This document shows positions 45,305-55,917 of a stretch of DNA of 64,000 bases, in pieces. Numbering within the stretch: the first letter of the stretch is position 1; each line of letters begins with the position of its first letter. The notes under the pieces were generated by a model, which was not told the origin of the DNA, did not search any database, and worked only from the letters and a program-made list of their open reading frames with translations. The translations under genes and the position numbers were made by a program. The stretch covers positions 744,001-808,000 of the forward strand of contig NZ_LANS01000001.1 in the NCBI RefSeq assembly GCF_000964685.1, in the 5' to 3' direction. Origin of the DNA: Anaplasma phagocytophilum str. Webster. GTDB taxonomy: Bacteria; Pseudomonadota; Alphaproteobacteria; Rickettsiales; Anaplasmataceae.

Positions 45305-48300
45305 GTGCAAAGTGCATTTGTATGGGTTATCATGTTGCGTGGGTTTGCATCTCGAAATGCAGCAGCTGTGCTTACGGGCCTGTTATATTTCGGGATAACT
45401 GCGAGCAGTTCTGCAAGTGACTGTAAAGCTGTTTATCAGGGTATTAGCGACCAACCCATGCGTGAGTATTCGCACTTGTTACCTGAAGAAGACCTACCGA
45501 AACTACGCGTATGTGGGGCTTCACCTCAGTGCGAAAATTGCTTTAATATGGCTCCTGGAGATTGTCGATATCTCTTCCCTACAAATGTTATGGTATATAC
45601 TGAAAAGCGCGATAATAACGCCGAAAGAGTATGTGCGTGCCAAGTATTTGCGTGTCACCTTCCATGGGATCCTTTGGGATGGGCTAGAAAATGTACTACG
45701 CATCTTGGATGCTTTTCTAAACCCTTGCGCACTTCCGTAGGGGATCTTCCGCAAGCACTAGTAGGGCGCTCCAGTAGAAACGTAAGTGTGACTTTTAGTC
45801 CCATGTCATTTTTGTATCAGAGCTATGGTACACCCGGTGTTGTAGCAAATATACATCGCGGAGATACAGTTGAGCGAAAATATCTGTTTCCGCAAGTGCA
45901 AAAGTACAGTACACGAGGATTTATCTCTCACGGATGCAACACCAGTGGGGATTACAATAAGAAACGCTGTAGGCTATTATACGCTCCAAACATCAAGAAT
46001 ACCTTTTCGAATATGGTCCTATCACCAGAGAAGATAAAAGAAGGCCTACAAAGCTTTGTTTACCGCGCCGTCAGGAAAAATGATGAAGTATGTATTCATC
46101 ATTATGAAGAAAAGTCTTCTTCCGCTGTTGCAGCACAAGAACAAGTACAGTGTTTTCCTATACCTGAGTTACAAGCTCCCAGGATGTACGCACTTAATGG
46201 TGATATAAAAAAATTAAAAAACATACTTTTAGACATAGAACTTTCGCAGATGGGGAGGGTAGATCCTAATCACAGAGTACTGAAACAATGCATCACGATG
46301 GGCTATGGAGATGGTAACAGTGATAATAAGCACGAGTGTCTCCGTGATTCAATTGCAATGCTGAAAATGCCTACGCATATGGAATATACTAAAAATGGCA
46401 GTAGTGATTGTGTCCTAAACACGATAAGTGCTCATCAAGATGCTGGGAGTAAGAGTGTTGGGGATGAGGGAATAGTAGAGTTTGATGGCTATTCTATATT
46501 GGCATATAAGTACGCTTCTGAATTTCAGAAGACTTGGGTGCAAAAGGGTGTGTGGTTCGATCATCCACGCAGGATGTGTAGATTTGCTATGCAGCATAGA
46601 CAACCAGGGAATTTAATTGATGATGTTTCGAAAACTCCTTCTATAGAATGTGAATATGCTTCTCAAAAGAGTGTGGAGCAGCCACTGACAGCCAATAGTC
46701 TGTCCGAAGGCATCAAGAGATATTATAAGAATAGTTCCACATGGCATGACTTTATAAGAGAGGGAATGGTATTGTGCCCTGTAGGCGCTCATAATGATGA
46801 CAAAGAATATGAAGTTTTACGGGTTGTAGATTGTAGCAAGGAGGAATGTGAATCAAAAATTACGAGTAAACTACATCCTAAAGCGACACGTGTAAGGGTT
46901 AAGAAAAAGCCTAAGATGCTACGGCGTTATGCAGAGGTTAATGTAGGTGGCATAACTAAACGCGTGAGGTGTGATGACAAGTACTCTATTTCCCTGCATA
47001 GCGTAGGGCAAAAGGTTTTAAATGAGTCTAAGGTTTCTGGTAATAGGTTTAAACTGCCACGATATTACTTAGAGAATAGTGTTGTAGATAACAGTGAAAA
47101 TCCCTGCACCAACGCAGAAGCTGTGGTGTATTACTATGAATATGGAGGATTTATAGAAGGCGCTGATAATCAGGGATGCGGCAATTACGTTGAAGAATAT
47201 TATGCCCCAGGTAAGAAAATTGTGGGTTGTGAGTACGAGTATGTGAGAGCGGACAACTATAAGCCGTTTCTTTCTGGAGTAGGGGGTGTTGAAAGTCTCT
47301 CGTTGGTGCCCCTAAGTAGGTATGAACAAGGCTTTTGCATTGACAACTTCAGTAAAACTTGGTTTAGACCGTCGTATAATAATATGAAGATTGATGTAGA
47401 AGCGTATGAAAAAGTAGATGTATCTCTGATTGATAAGGTAGTGCAGCATGTTACATCTGGAAAACAGGATATTGAGATTGAAGCTTTAGTGGGGGAACAA
47501 CCCGAGTTGAAGCTATCGGAGACAAAAGATAAAGTGTTGGCTGAGTTGAAAAGCATTCAGGAAAAGATAAAGACAGCGAAAAACGGAAGTAGTAGCAATT
47601 GTTGCATTTGGCAGGCGAGGGATGTGACGGTAACCAATAAGACGCTCTCTTATGAGCAAGTGAGGTCAACATATAGTTATCCTGTTCCGATGGTTATGCA
47701 ATCCAATGTGAATGATGGCAAAAACCGAGAGAATAAGTGTACTTTGTATAAAGTTGAGATGTGGGCAGGTGGTGAAGCTGCATCTGAGACTGCCTTAGGT
47801 AAGAAGCGTTCTGGACGTCCAGGTCAGTATGCAATGCTGGTGTTGGATTTTGAGAAGTTGAAGTCTCAAACTAGAACGAGTACAGAAAATTCACAATCCC
47901 AGGGAAGCAACAAACCATGGTGGAGTGCTGCAGTGGAATCCATAAACAAGGCAGAGCATCACTCGTTAATCCTGGAAATAGGTGAAGGAGGGCAGCCCAG
48001 CGATGATAGCGCAGTTTCTAAAGGGGGTGACACTGTACTGAAGCTGTGTAAGGATAATAGCCGCTCTAGCACGGGGCAATCTGGTACTGATGCGTGGCCA
48101 GATGTGGAAAAGACAATAACTGCGCAAAGTTCTTCTCAGGGCTCAAATTCTCACTCTTGCTATGAGGTAGCGAGAGTTGTTGGGGGAGGCAGCAGTGTTA
48201 TTGGTGAGCCGCAGTATGAGATAGCAAAGGATTTAATTGTTTATTACAGGACAATCACAGGAGATGTATTGGCTAATGACAATGGTGGCGATAGTTTTCT

Positions 48301-48685
48301 GGCGAACAATAACGCTATGTTTACGAAATTCTCATTCGAGATGAATCTGCCTACACAAAGCGTCACTAGAGATGATGAGTTTCTCAAGGGACTACTAGAG
48401 AACAAGCATTACGTGGAAGGGCGTAGTCTACCGAAGCGACTTTGTACGTGGAAAGAAACGCGTAGTACAAGTACATCTCAGGAAAGAGATAAGAACACCG
48501 CATTTATTCCTGGTATGGGTGGGTGTTGGCAAAGCGATAAAAACGGACAAACGATCTTTTCAGAGATACCTGGAGTAGGAGAAAACGGTGCAGTAATGAT
48601 AACGTGCGAGCGTTGGGGTACACCTAGTACTAGTGGATCAAAGGTCACAAATAAAGCTCCATCTCAAGCACGTGGACCACGATAA
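45305..48685 (+). CDS. Large secreted Cys-rich protein with Gly-rich domain
   Basis: 1126 residues (GTG start; the ATG at 45332 gives a cleaner signal peptide, AAAVLTGLLYFGITASSSASD). Many cysteines occur in the first 700 residues (CENCFNMAPGDC, VCACQVFACHL). Near residue 818 a glycine-rich domain starts (YKVEMWAGGEAAS, LEIGEGGQPSDDS, IPGMGGCWQSD, GAVMITCERWG). This domain and the preceding QGFCIDNF segment match the giant protein at 15992 (KIEMWGAG, QGMCVSNF, KITCEKW). No internal transmembrane segments are evident, so it is not a VirB6-type channel. Its position after virB4 suggests a secretion-linked or surface role (inference). Confidence 0.82.
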   Translation: MQSAFVWVIMLRGFASRNAAAVLTGLLYFGITASSSASDCKAVYQGISDQPMREYSHLLPEEDLPKLRVCGASPQCENCFNMAPGDCRYLFPTNVMVYTEKRDNNAERVCACQVFACHLPWDPLGWARKCTTHLGCFSKPLRTSVGDLPQALVGRSSRNVSVTFSPMSFLYQSYGTPGVVANIHRGDTVERKYLFPQVQKYSTRGFISHGCNTSGDYNKKRCRLLYAPNIKNTFSNMVLSPEKIKEGLQSFVYRAVRKNDEVCIHHYEEKSSSAVAAQEQVQCFPIPELQAPRMYALNGDIKKLKNILLDIELSQMGRVDPNHRVLKQCITMGYGDGNSDNKHECLRDSIAMLKMPTHMEYTKNGSSDCVLNTISAHQDAGSKSVGDEGIVEFDGYSILAYKYASEFQKTWVQKGVWFDHPRRMCRFAMQHRQPGNLIDDVSKTPSIECEYASQKSVEQPLTANSLSEGIKRYYKNSSTWHDFIREGMVLCPVGAHNDDKEYEVLRVVDCSKEECESKITSKLHPKATRVRVKKKPKMLRRYAEVNVGGITKRVRCDDKYSISLHSVGQKVLNESKVSGNRFKLPRYYLENSVVDNSENPCTNAEAVVYYYEYGGFIEGADNQGCGNYVEEYYAPGKKIVGCEYEYVRADNYKPFLSGVGGVESLSLVPLSRYEQGFCIDNFSKTWFRPSYNNMKIDVEAYEKVDVSLIDKVVQHVTSGKQDIEIEALVGEQPELKLSETKDKVLAELKSIQEKIKTAKNGSSSNCCIWQARDVTVTNKTLSYEQVRSTYSYPVPMVMQSNVNDGKNRENKCTLYKVEMWAGGEAASETALGKKRSGRPGQYAMLVLDFEKLKSQTRTSTENSQSQGSNKPWWSAAVESINKAEHHSLILEIGEGGQPSDDSAVSKGGDTVLKLCKDNSRSSTGQSGTDAWPDVEKTITAQSSSQGSNSHSCYEVARVVGGGSSVIGEPQYEIAKDLIVYYRTITGDVLANDNGGDSFLANNNAMFTKFSFEMNLPTQSVTRDDEFLKGLLENKHYVEGRSLPKRLCTWKETRSTSTSQERDKNTAFIPGMGGCWQSDKNGQTIFSEIPGVGENGAVMITCERWGTPSTSGSKVTNKAPSQARGPR

Positions 48686-49496
48686 AGAAAAATATGAACT
48701 CTTGCTAGTTTGCAATATAAAAGCTTGTGTTAAGACACCCAGTTCAAGCCCGTGGATGCTAAAGATCAAGTGTTGACTGTATTGAAAGGCATTGACAACA
48801 CCATTGTTGAGTAGATCTCTGAAGGATTTAGAAAACGTGCCAGGCTTATGCAATTTATTGCCCGATGTCTGGCATACGTTCAGAATTATACGCAAAAATC
48901 AAAAGCAGCCCTGGCTACCCTTACGTAGCTCTCGCTGGCATAGGTGTGTACAACGTCCTCTCTTGCTATACGAGCAGAAATACAATTGGCAATATTTAAA
49001 CGTTGTAGCAAATTTTGTATATCAATTCCTTCGTCATGCTTCCTCTGCTCGTCCCTGTGTCGTATGCTCCGACCCCGCACACCGCCACATCCTTCGCTCG
49101 CATTGGCGCCACTGGCGTTATCCGTCTCTTCAGCATACCTCTGCCTTAGCAAAGTGTTGGCCTACAGCATCATGTATATATTTTTTATATTGAGTGCAAA
49201 GAAGGCATGAAAGAGGACATACAGAAAGTAAGCGGTTTCGTGTTTTTCAAGGACGGTCATACGCTAGGGTATAATGCAAAGAAGTATTTGATACTCTATT
49301 CACTGTCGCACAGGATGCTCACATTATTATGAGAGCAGTGCTACTGTTGTGTTATTGGATGTTGTTGCAGATGTAAAAATGGGGGTTTGCAACTCGGTAA
49401 TTATGGTTTTATATCTGTTTTTAGGATTATGGCGAAAAAGTTTCCTCTTCATATCAGTAGAGTAAGTTGAGAAAGCATGGATCGCCTTCCACTCCC
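48686..49496. other. Region with a possible fragment of the preceding gene
   Basis: In 48738-48815 the plus strand reads DAKDQVLTVLKGIDNTIVE then stops. It resembles TKDKVLAELKSIQEKI inside the preceding gene (about residue 738), so a piece may have been duplicated downstream. The remainder has only unsupported short ORFs, including a minus-strand 88-codon ORF at 48886-49152 of unknown nature. Confidence 0.35.
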
Positions 49497-49770
49497 CTAA
49501 GAAAGCAAGTGACCTACCTCAAAAAAAGCGAACCTAACACCAAATTCCCCACCGACATAAGCCATGGAGAAATTAGCAATAGCAGTATCCTTAGTACGAT
49601 CCGCCGGACTAGTATCATCTACAAGACGTTGAGCCGGAAGATCATCATAAACACCATCCCCGACAACACGATGATAGAAGCCCCCTACAAAAGCCGAGAT
49701 TTCAGGAGAGAGCTGATAACTCAGGCCAGCCTTTAACCTATAAGCAAGCTTAGGAGTGAGTGATGTTCTA

Positions 49771-50010
49771 AACACTATCTGCATCAGACACAGCTTAGCT
49801 TTCTCTCGAGGCAGATCTAACCTTTGTAAAGTTTCTGCAGAGATTCCTGGATAGAATATAGTTCATGTTAGGTACCAGTATGGATCTGCTATACGGACCT
49901 GCTAAGTGTGGCAAATCGCCAATCGTAGTTTGTTTCGAAGTGATGCAGCACTGATTTTGCCTGTGACTTGCTGTGAGCATCCAGGGTCTAAGACGGACGG
50001 ATTGTGCTGT
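49771..50010 (-). mobile_element. MITE-like element, copy B, inside p44 pseudogene
   Basis: About 240 bp interrupting p44 between VVDG and HITPKLAY. It is alignable along its length to copy A at 55997-56241; shared blocks include atccgtccgtctt, cacagcaagt, gaaacaaactac and acttagcaggtccgta. The ends carry an imperfect inverted repeat (left AGCACAATCCGT; right, complemented, AACACTATCTGC). No coding capacity. Confidence 0.6.
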
Positions 50011-50146
50011 ACTCATCAACAACGCCCACGAAGTTACCACCAAGCCCAACACAAGCGTAAGGAACAACACCTAAACCTTCACTAAGAAGATCATAACAAG
50101 CATTGACCATCACAGAAGTAGAAGAAACCGCCCTGATTTCAACAAC

Positions 50147-50312
50147 CCCAGCAATGATCTAAAATAGGGTCCTAGGTATAAACCTTTAACACTATAATAG
50201 AGAACTAGGCGGCTGCACGTTATGCTATCTGTAATGCGCCTCCGCAGCACTCTATACACAAACCTGCAATCCCCAAGTTAACTATGTCTAAGTGGATGGA
50301 GATAAGCACATC
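50147..50312. mobile_element. 166-bp insertion in p44 flanked by 8-bp direct repeats
   Basis: Splits the conserved [10 protein letters not shown] codons. TCAACAAC occurs at 50139-50146 and again at 50313-50320, on both sides of the insert, where intact p44 copies have it once. No terminal inverted repeats and no second copy in the window were seen, so its nature is open. Confidence 0.45.
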
Positions 50313-51048
50313 TCAACAACTTCACCCCCTTCAATAGTTTTAGCTAGTAGCCCTGCTACTATGGTTTTTTCTTCAGAGGAGAGTTTCTCTACTAGGTCTT
50401 TAGCTACGGCTTTGGCATTGTCATTTTTAGTATCAGATTCTGCCCCAGTACTTTTAGTAGACGTAGGCCAGTTCTTACTACCATCCTCTTTTAGCGTCAC
50501 TCTTACAAAATTCTTTAAAGTCTCTGCAGCAGTTCCCCCACCACTAGATGTACTGCCTTCACCCCCACATATAGCAGTTTTAGCCTCCGTTGACCTCGAG
50601 CCCACAGGTGTTGAATCAGAATATGTTCCAAACGTGCTCGGGGTCGACCCATGCTGCTTCGTCACACAAACCTTCTTACCAATCTCGGAATGAGAGATTT
50701 CCACAGCGTTCGCAAACTGAACAAAGTCTTTACCCGAAGTTTTGGCAAGAGCAGCAGCAAGGTTATCAGTCTGTCCAGTAACAACATCATAAGCCAACTC
50801 CTTAGCTAGTAGATATACTGTATCTGCTTCATCTTCCTTACTACCACTATCCCTAATACCCTTTGTCTTGCTTTTAATAATAAGAGTTATTGCGTATACT
50901 CTTATTTATACCTAGCTAGCGATTCATGGATAATGGGAATACTTACCAGTATCTCAGAAACAGAGGGATATCCTTACAATACAGTATTGAAGTTATATCA
51001 TCGCGGTATAACTTCCCAATACCTCAAAATAACCAGCATACCCAAAGT

Positions 51049-51635
51049 TCAAGCCATTACCGAAGTAGAAGAAACCGCCCTGATCTCAACAACCTCGCCC
51101 CCTTCAATAGTTTTAGCTAGTAACCCTGCCACTATGGTTTTTTCTTCGGGGGTTAATTCCTTGACTAGGTCCTTCGCTACAGCTGCCGCGTTATCGTTTT
51201 GAACGGGTTCCGGAGTGCCTGCATTGCTTTCCGCCTTTTTCGACGTGGGCCAGTTCACACTGCCATCACCACTTAGCGTTGCACTGACAAAGTTCTTTAA
51301 AGTCTCCTCACCAGTGCCCCCATGAGAACTATTGCTGGCGTAGGAGGCTGCACTACACACAGCTACATCCGCTTTCGCTGCACCCGAGCTATTAGCAGTT
51401 TCCGAAGCATACTTACTATAACGAGAACCCCCATTCTTCTTCGTCCTACAAACCTTCCCATCAATGGTAGGGTGGGAAATTCCAACCGCCTTAGCAAACT
51501 GAACGATGTCCTTACCTGAGGTTTTGGCAAGAGCAGCGGTAAGCTTATCAGTTTGTCCAGTAACAACATCATAAGCTAACTCCTTAGCTAGTAGATATAC
51601 TGTATCTGCTTCATCTTCCTCTCTAATAATAGATC
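51049..51635 (-). pseudogene. p44: p44/msp2 silent donor fragment
   Basis: Conserved 5' flank ([14 protein letters not shown]), hypervariable region (GKVCRTKKNGGS, AVCSAASY, NWPTSKKA) and 3' flank to AVSSTSVMA. It is then followed by the same tail seen at 44250 (gggtatgctggttattttgagg). The apparent upstream ATG (MIQGSII) is unrelated sequence and not a family start. Confidence 0.85.
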
Positions 51636-51713
51636 CTTGAATCACTTTCTGAGAGCACTATAAGTATTGAACAACAAAGCCCTAGTCTATCCACTATTAT
51701 TACACTCTAGAAC

Positions 51714-52324
51714 TTACTCTCTATCCTGAACAACCTCCATAACCTCAAATCTAGCATTAACCATCACAGAAGTAGAAGAGACAGCCCTAATCTCAACAAC
51801 CTCACCGCCTTCAATAGTTTTAGCTAGTAACCCTGCTACTATGGTTTTTTCTTCGGGGGTTAATTCCTTGACTAGGTCTTTAGCTACGGCTTTGGCGTTG
51901 TCGTTTTGTTTAGGATCTTCTCCATTCGTATTCCCCGACTTCGCTTTCCTAGAGGTTGGCCAATTCCCGTTACTACCCTCTTTCAAAGTTTTGGCAACAA
52001 AATCCCCTAACGCCTGTCCTGCGTTGTTAGTCGTTGATGCCTCACTACCTCCATCATCCCCACATAAAGATGTTTTATAACTACTACTACTCTTCTCAGT
52101 TTCCTCCGCATACTCACCATACTTCTTCCCACTTTGGGCCTTCGTCTTACAAATCTTCCCATCAATACCGGAATGAGAAATTCCAAGAGCATTCGCAAAC
52201 TGAACGATGTCTTTACCGGAGGTTCTGGCAAGAGCAGCAGTAAGCTTATCAGTCTGCCCAGTAACAACATCATAAGCTAACTCCTTAGCTAATAGATATA
52301 CTGTATCAGCTTCATCTTCCTCAT
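51714..52324 (-). pseudogene. p44: p44/msp2 silent donor fragment
   Basis: Conserved 5' flank, hypervariable region (GKICKTKAQSGK, SLCGDDGG, NWPTSRKA) and 3' flank to AVSSTSVMVN, where unrelated sequence (ARFEVMEVVQDRE) ends the frame. Lies head-to-tail with the previous cassette, about 80 bp apart. Confidence 0.85.
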
Positions 52325-52568
52325 TTAATATCAAGACTATGAAACTGGTCTGCTATCAACTCACAAAAAGATGAATTAGGACCAACAAAGCGTCGGGACC
52401 ATAAAGGCACCATTGCTGCGAGACTTACAAACACAAGCCACGTCCGCGTGCCCTGGATCGAAAGTTTATAACACAATCACGGATTACTACACACAGCTAA
52501 ACGCTGCTCACAATCTACTAGGTTAAAAGTGCGTGCTTTACACAGCGCACCACTGCTTGTTCTAGTGC

Positions 52569-52976
52569 TTAGTTCAGCCTCAAACTATCGTAGGGGCTAT
52601 CTAATGAAAATGCCGGCACATCCACATAAAACACCTGTGCCTTATCCTCATCCACAAACTGATACCAGCCGTTCATCACTCCCGAAGGAGTACTTAAACA
52701 CGTACCACTTGTATACTCGAAAAAAGCTCCCGGCTTCAGTACCGGCTGACTGCCAGCTACTCCGGATCCGCTGACCTCATTCACGACTCCTTTGGAATCT
52801 ATGATCTTCCAACTGCGCTTAAGCAGCTGAACTGTAGAATCACTTCTATTGTTTATCCGTACACTATATAGCCATATGTAACAGTTCTCATGCGGTATAG
52901 AATGCTCTTCTAAATAACTTGGGGTTACTTCTACCTCTATTAGTCCTGCTTCTTTGCCACACTCTAACACTGTCAT
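52569..52976 (-). CDS. apaG: ApaG-family protein
   Basis: Small beta-sandwich protein of unclear role, in older literature linked to Co2+/Mg2+ handling. 135 residues. Family signatures are VEVTPSYLEEHS, WLYSVRINNRS, RSWKIIDSKG, VSGSGVAGSQPVLKPG and the GTCLSTPSGVMNGWYQF region. Divergent from purK. Confidence 0.93.
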   Translation of the reverse strand: MTVLECGKEAGLIEVEVTPSYLEEHSIPHENCYIWLYSVRINNRSDSTVQLLKRSWKIIDSKGVVNEVSGSGVAGSQPVLKPGAFFEYTSGTCLSTPSGVMNGWYQFVDEDKAQVFYVDVPAFSLDSPYDSLRLN

Positions 52977-53108
52977 CGCACAGCTCCCGATATCTTATTA
53001 CCTCTTCCCCTAAGCAAAGTAATCCACTTTCTTAACATTTGCTGATACTTCACTTATGTCTTATAATCCATTATAGTTGTTTTTCTTCGCTACATCAATT
53101 TCTATAAC

Positions 53109-54185
53109 ATGCGAACATCTGTCTCTCATAATATGCTATCCGCCACCAGAGTCGGTATTATAGGAGGTGGTCAGCTAGGAAAAATGCTTTCTCTATCCTC
53201 TTCTAAGTTAGGCTATCAAACCAGTATCTTTGCAGAAAGCGCAATTGATCCAGCTGTTTTCGTCACGAACTCTTCAGTAATAGGCAGTTTCAGTGATACA
53301 GAGAAATTGCGGACCTTTGCTTCAATGGTTGACGTAGCAGTTATAGAATTTGAAAATATTCCAGTATCAGCGGTGCATACACTTCAAGAAACTATCCCTG
53401 TGTATCCTGGAGTTAAGGCGCTGCATGTTGCACAGAACAGAATACGTGAGAAAACTCACATACAGTCACTAGGTATTGCTGTAGCTGATTTTGCCGTTAT
53501 ACATAGTCATACAGATTTGCATAAGGCCGTGCAAGATGTTGGCGTGCCATCTGTGCTAAAAACTGCTGAATCTGGATATGATGGAAAGGGGCAATACGTC
53601 CTACGCAGCACTGAAGATGTGGGGTCACTAGCCCATTTACCTTTGGAGCAGGGATACATATTGGAAAGATTGATCGAGATAGAAAAAGAGATATCTATAA
53701 TCATAGCTGTCGATCGCAACGCTTCTCATACGTTTTTTCCTGTAGCAAAGAACACACACGTAGATGGCGTACTGAGTGAATCAATTGTTCCTGCTGGTAT
53801 ATCGACAGACCTCCAGAAACAAGCTCAAGAGATCGCTTATGCTATAGCAACGTCATTAGAAATGGTGGGCATACTTGCAGTTGAATTCTTCATCTCGAAA
53901 AGCGGTAAGTTGCTAGTGAATGAAATTGCTCCACGTCCACATAATTCAGGTCACTGGAGCCAGGATGCGTGTAATGTTAGCCAATTTGAACAGCTGATAC
54001 GTATTGCTTGTTGGCTTCCCATGCGTGTTGTACACCTACTAACACCGTGCGTTATGCGAAATGTTTTTGGAGATAACATCATTGATGAGGAAATTCACCA
54101 AGACCATCGCAATAGCATCTCTCTGTATGGGAAGCAGCCTCGCGCTAAAAGAAAGATGGGGCATATAAATTCACTGTTATATTAA
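53109..54185 (+). CDS. purK: N5-carboxyaminoimidazole ribonucleotide synthase PurK
   Basis: ATP-grasp enzyme of de novo purine synthesis that carboxylates AIR to N5-CAIR. 358 residues. Visible motifs are RVGIIGGGQLGKML near the N-terminus, EFENIP (about 78), KTAESGYDGKGQYVL (about 153), ILERLIEIEKEISII, and VNEIAPRPHNSGHWSQDAC (about 271). The C-terminus RAKRKMGHIN is typical. The ATG at 53133 is an alternative start just before the nucleotide-binding strand. Confidence 0.95.
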   Translation: MRTSVSHNMLSATRVGIIGGGQLGKMLSLSSSKLGYQTSIFAESAIDPAVFVTNSSVIGSFSDTEKLRTFASMVDVAVIEFENIPVSAVHTLQETIPVYPGVKALHVAQNRIREKTHIQSLGIAVADFAVIHSHTDLHKAVQDVGVPSVLKTAESGYDGKGQYVLRSTEDVGSLAHLPLEQGYILERLIEIEKEISIIIAVDRNASHTFFPVAKNTHVDGVLSESIVPAGISTDLQKQAQEIAYAIATSLEMVGILAVEFFISKSGKLLVNEIAPRPHNSGHWSQDACNVSQFEQLIRIACWLPMRVVHLLTPCVMRNVFGDNIIDEEIHQDHRNSISLYGKQPRAKRKMGHINSLLY

Positions 54186-54342
54186 GGAACTGTCTTCGTT
54201 TTTAAGCACTTGTCTGTGTGCTAAAGACATTGTTGCGAGTCTGCAGCGTGTACTGTAAAGGTGTATATCGAAAGATGCACGCTAGAAATCCCACAGTATG
54301 TAGTAGTACAGCCTCCCTATGTAACAGTGTAGAAAAATTAGT

Positions 54343-55917
54343 GTGTAATCAGAAGCAGCACCGGGATTTAAGGCATAGGTCAACATCAGGAATAAGGACT
54401 GCTGTTCCTATGTATCTTCTTAGTAAAACCCTAATAGTCTATATCGGCACGCTGTTAGTTTACCACAGCATACGGTTTAGAATTGAGTACCTGTTTTTAT
54501 TTTAAGTACGTTATCAGCATGTGATGGTCCATAAGATGCTTCGCATTAGTAAATTGTACATCAATGCCTCTTTATTATGGGTGATGATAGTGAGCGATCA
54601 CTGAAATGTACTCAACCCCACTTACTGTCAGTATTTCTCATTAGCTGCACGTATAACCTGCACTTGATTATCTAGAAGCCTATTGCAGGTATTATCTTGT
54701 GTACAGATGGAAAATATCATTTTCCTTCCGTAACCATCCCACTTTCAAAAAGAAACAACCATTTGCTACTGCAGAACGCATTACATGAAAAACTCTGATA
54801 CAGCGGCAAGTAATAATAGTTGCGAAGCGATGCGATGTTAGACTCGGTTGTTAGGCATGGATGTTCGAAATTGGGTTTCTCTACACATGGGCAACACATA
54901 TGAATATGCTCTCAAAGCTGTAAACCAAATCTGGATACCACTGTCATTATTAGACGTAAGCTATTATTAGGAAGCATAATGATGTCGATGGCTATAGTCA
55001 TGGCTGGGAATGATGTCAGGGCTCATGATGACGTTAGCGCTTTGGAAACTGGTGGAGCGGGATATTTCTATGTTGGCTTGGATTACAGTCCAGCGTTTAG
55101 CAAGATAAGAGATTTTAGTATAAGGGAGAGTAACGGAGAGACAAAGGCAGTATATCCATACTTAAAGGATGGAAAGAGTGTAAAGCTTGAGTCACACAAG
55201 TTTGACTGGAACACACCTGATCCTCGGATTGGGTTTAAGGACAACATGCTTGTAGCTATGGAAGGCAGTGTTGGTTATGGTATTGGTGGTGCCAGGGTTG
55301 AGCTTGAGATTGGTTACGAGCGCTTCAAGACCAAGGGTATTAGAGATAGTGGTAGTAAGGAAGATGAAGCTGATACAGTATATCTACTAGCTAAGGAGTT
55401 AGCTTATGATGTTGTTACTGGACAGACTGATAACCTTGCCGCTGCTCTTGCTAAAACCTCGGGGAAAGACTTTGTTCAGTTTGCTAAGGCCGTGGAGATT
55501 TCTAATTCTACGATTGGGGACAAGGTTTGTAGGACGAGATACGATACGGCCAAAAAAGATCATTATGCAAAGTATGCCAAGACTACTGACAAGGGAAGTG
55601 CATCTAAGAATGATACGTCACTTTGTGGGGACATAGGTCACAGTACCGTGACAAGTGGTCATAGTACTACGCCACAGGTTCTAAAAAACTTTATTAGTGC
55701 AACATTGGGTAATGGTAGTCAGAACTGGCCAACTTCCACAGGAACTGGATCTTCTACTAACGACAACGCCGAAGCTGTCGCTAAAGACCTCACAAAGCTT
55801 ACCACTGAAGAAAAAACCATAGTAGCAGGGTTACTAGCTAAAACTATTGAAGGTGGTGAGGTTGTTGAAATCAGGGCGGTTTCTTCTACTTCCGTTATGG
55901 TTAATGCTTGTTATGAT
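54343..55917 (+). repeat. Inverted repeat B, left arm (1575 bp)
   Basis: Pairs base-for-base with 61301-62875 on the other strand without indels (positions sum to 117218 at both ends). One mismatch (C/T in the ttccgttatgg stretch) was seen in the parts compared by eye, and the translated p44 is identical including the hypervariable region. It carries 635 bp of p44 upstream sequence and most of a p44 gene. Confidence 0.92.

Larger units (their letters stand above)
49497..50870 (-). pseudogene. p44: p44/msp2 pseudogene with two small insertions
   Basis: Reading on the minus strand from 50870: conserved 5' flank without start, hypervariable region (KKVCVTKQ, AICGGEGS, NWPTSTKS), and the 3' flank to TIEGGEVVE. 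It then meets a 166-bp insertion (50147-50312), the conserved stretch to GLGGNFVGVVDE, a second insertion of about 240 bp (49771-50010), and the C-domain. This end runs past LPAQ into RLVDDTSPADRTKD and MAYVGGEFGVRFAF. It is the only piece here with the full family C-terminus. Confidence 0.85.

Noticed and set aside
45305-48685. Identification of the large virB-linked gene as VirB6
   Set aside because: VirB6 proteins have several transmembrane helices; this protein has a signal peptide and a Cys/Gly-rich soluble sequence with no helix cluster.
48735-48760. tRNA-like T-loop string (gttcaagccc)
   Set aside because: No matching acceptor or anticodon stems could be found around it; the protein-level resemblance to the preceding gene explains it better.
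48886-49152. 88-codon minus-strand ORF considered as a p44 hypervariable fragment
   Set aside because: It has a YAEETDNASG-like start reminiscent of hypervariable regions, but neither conserved flank is present and the rest is arginine/histidine-rich, so it is not supported.
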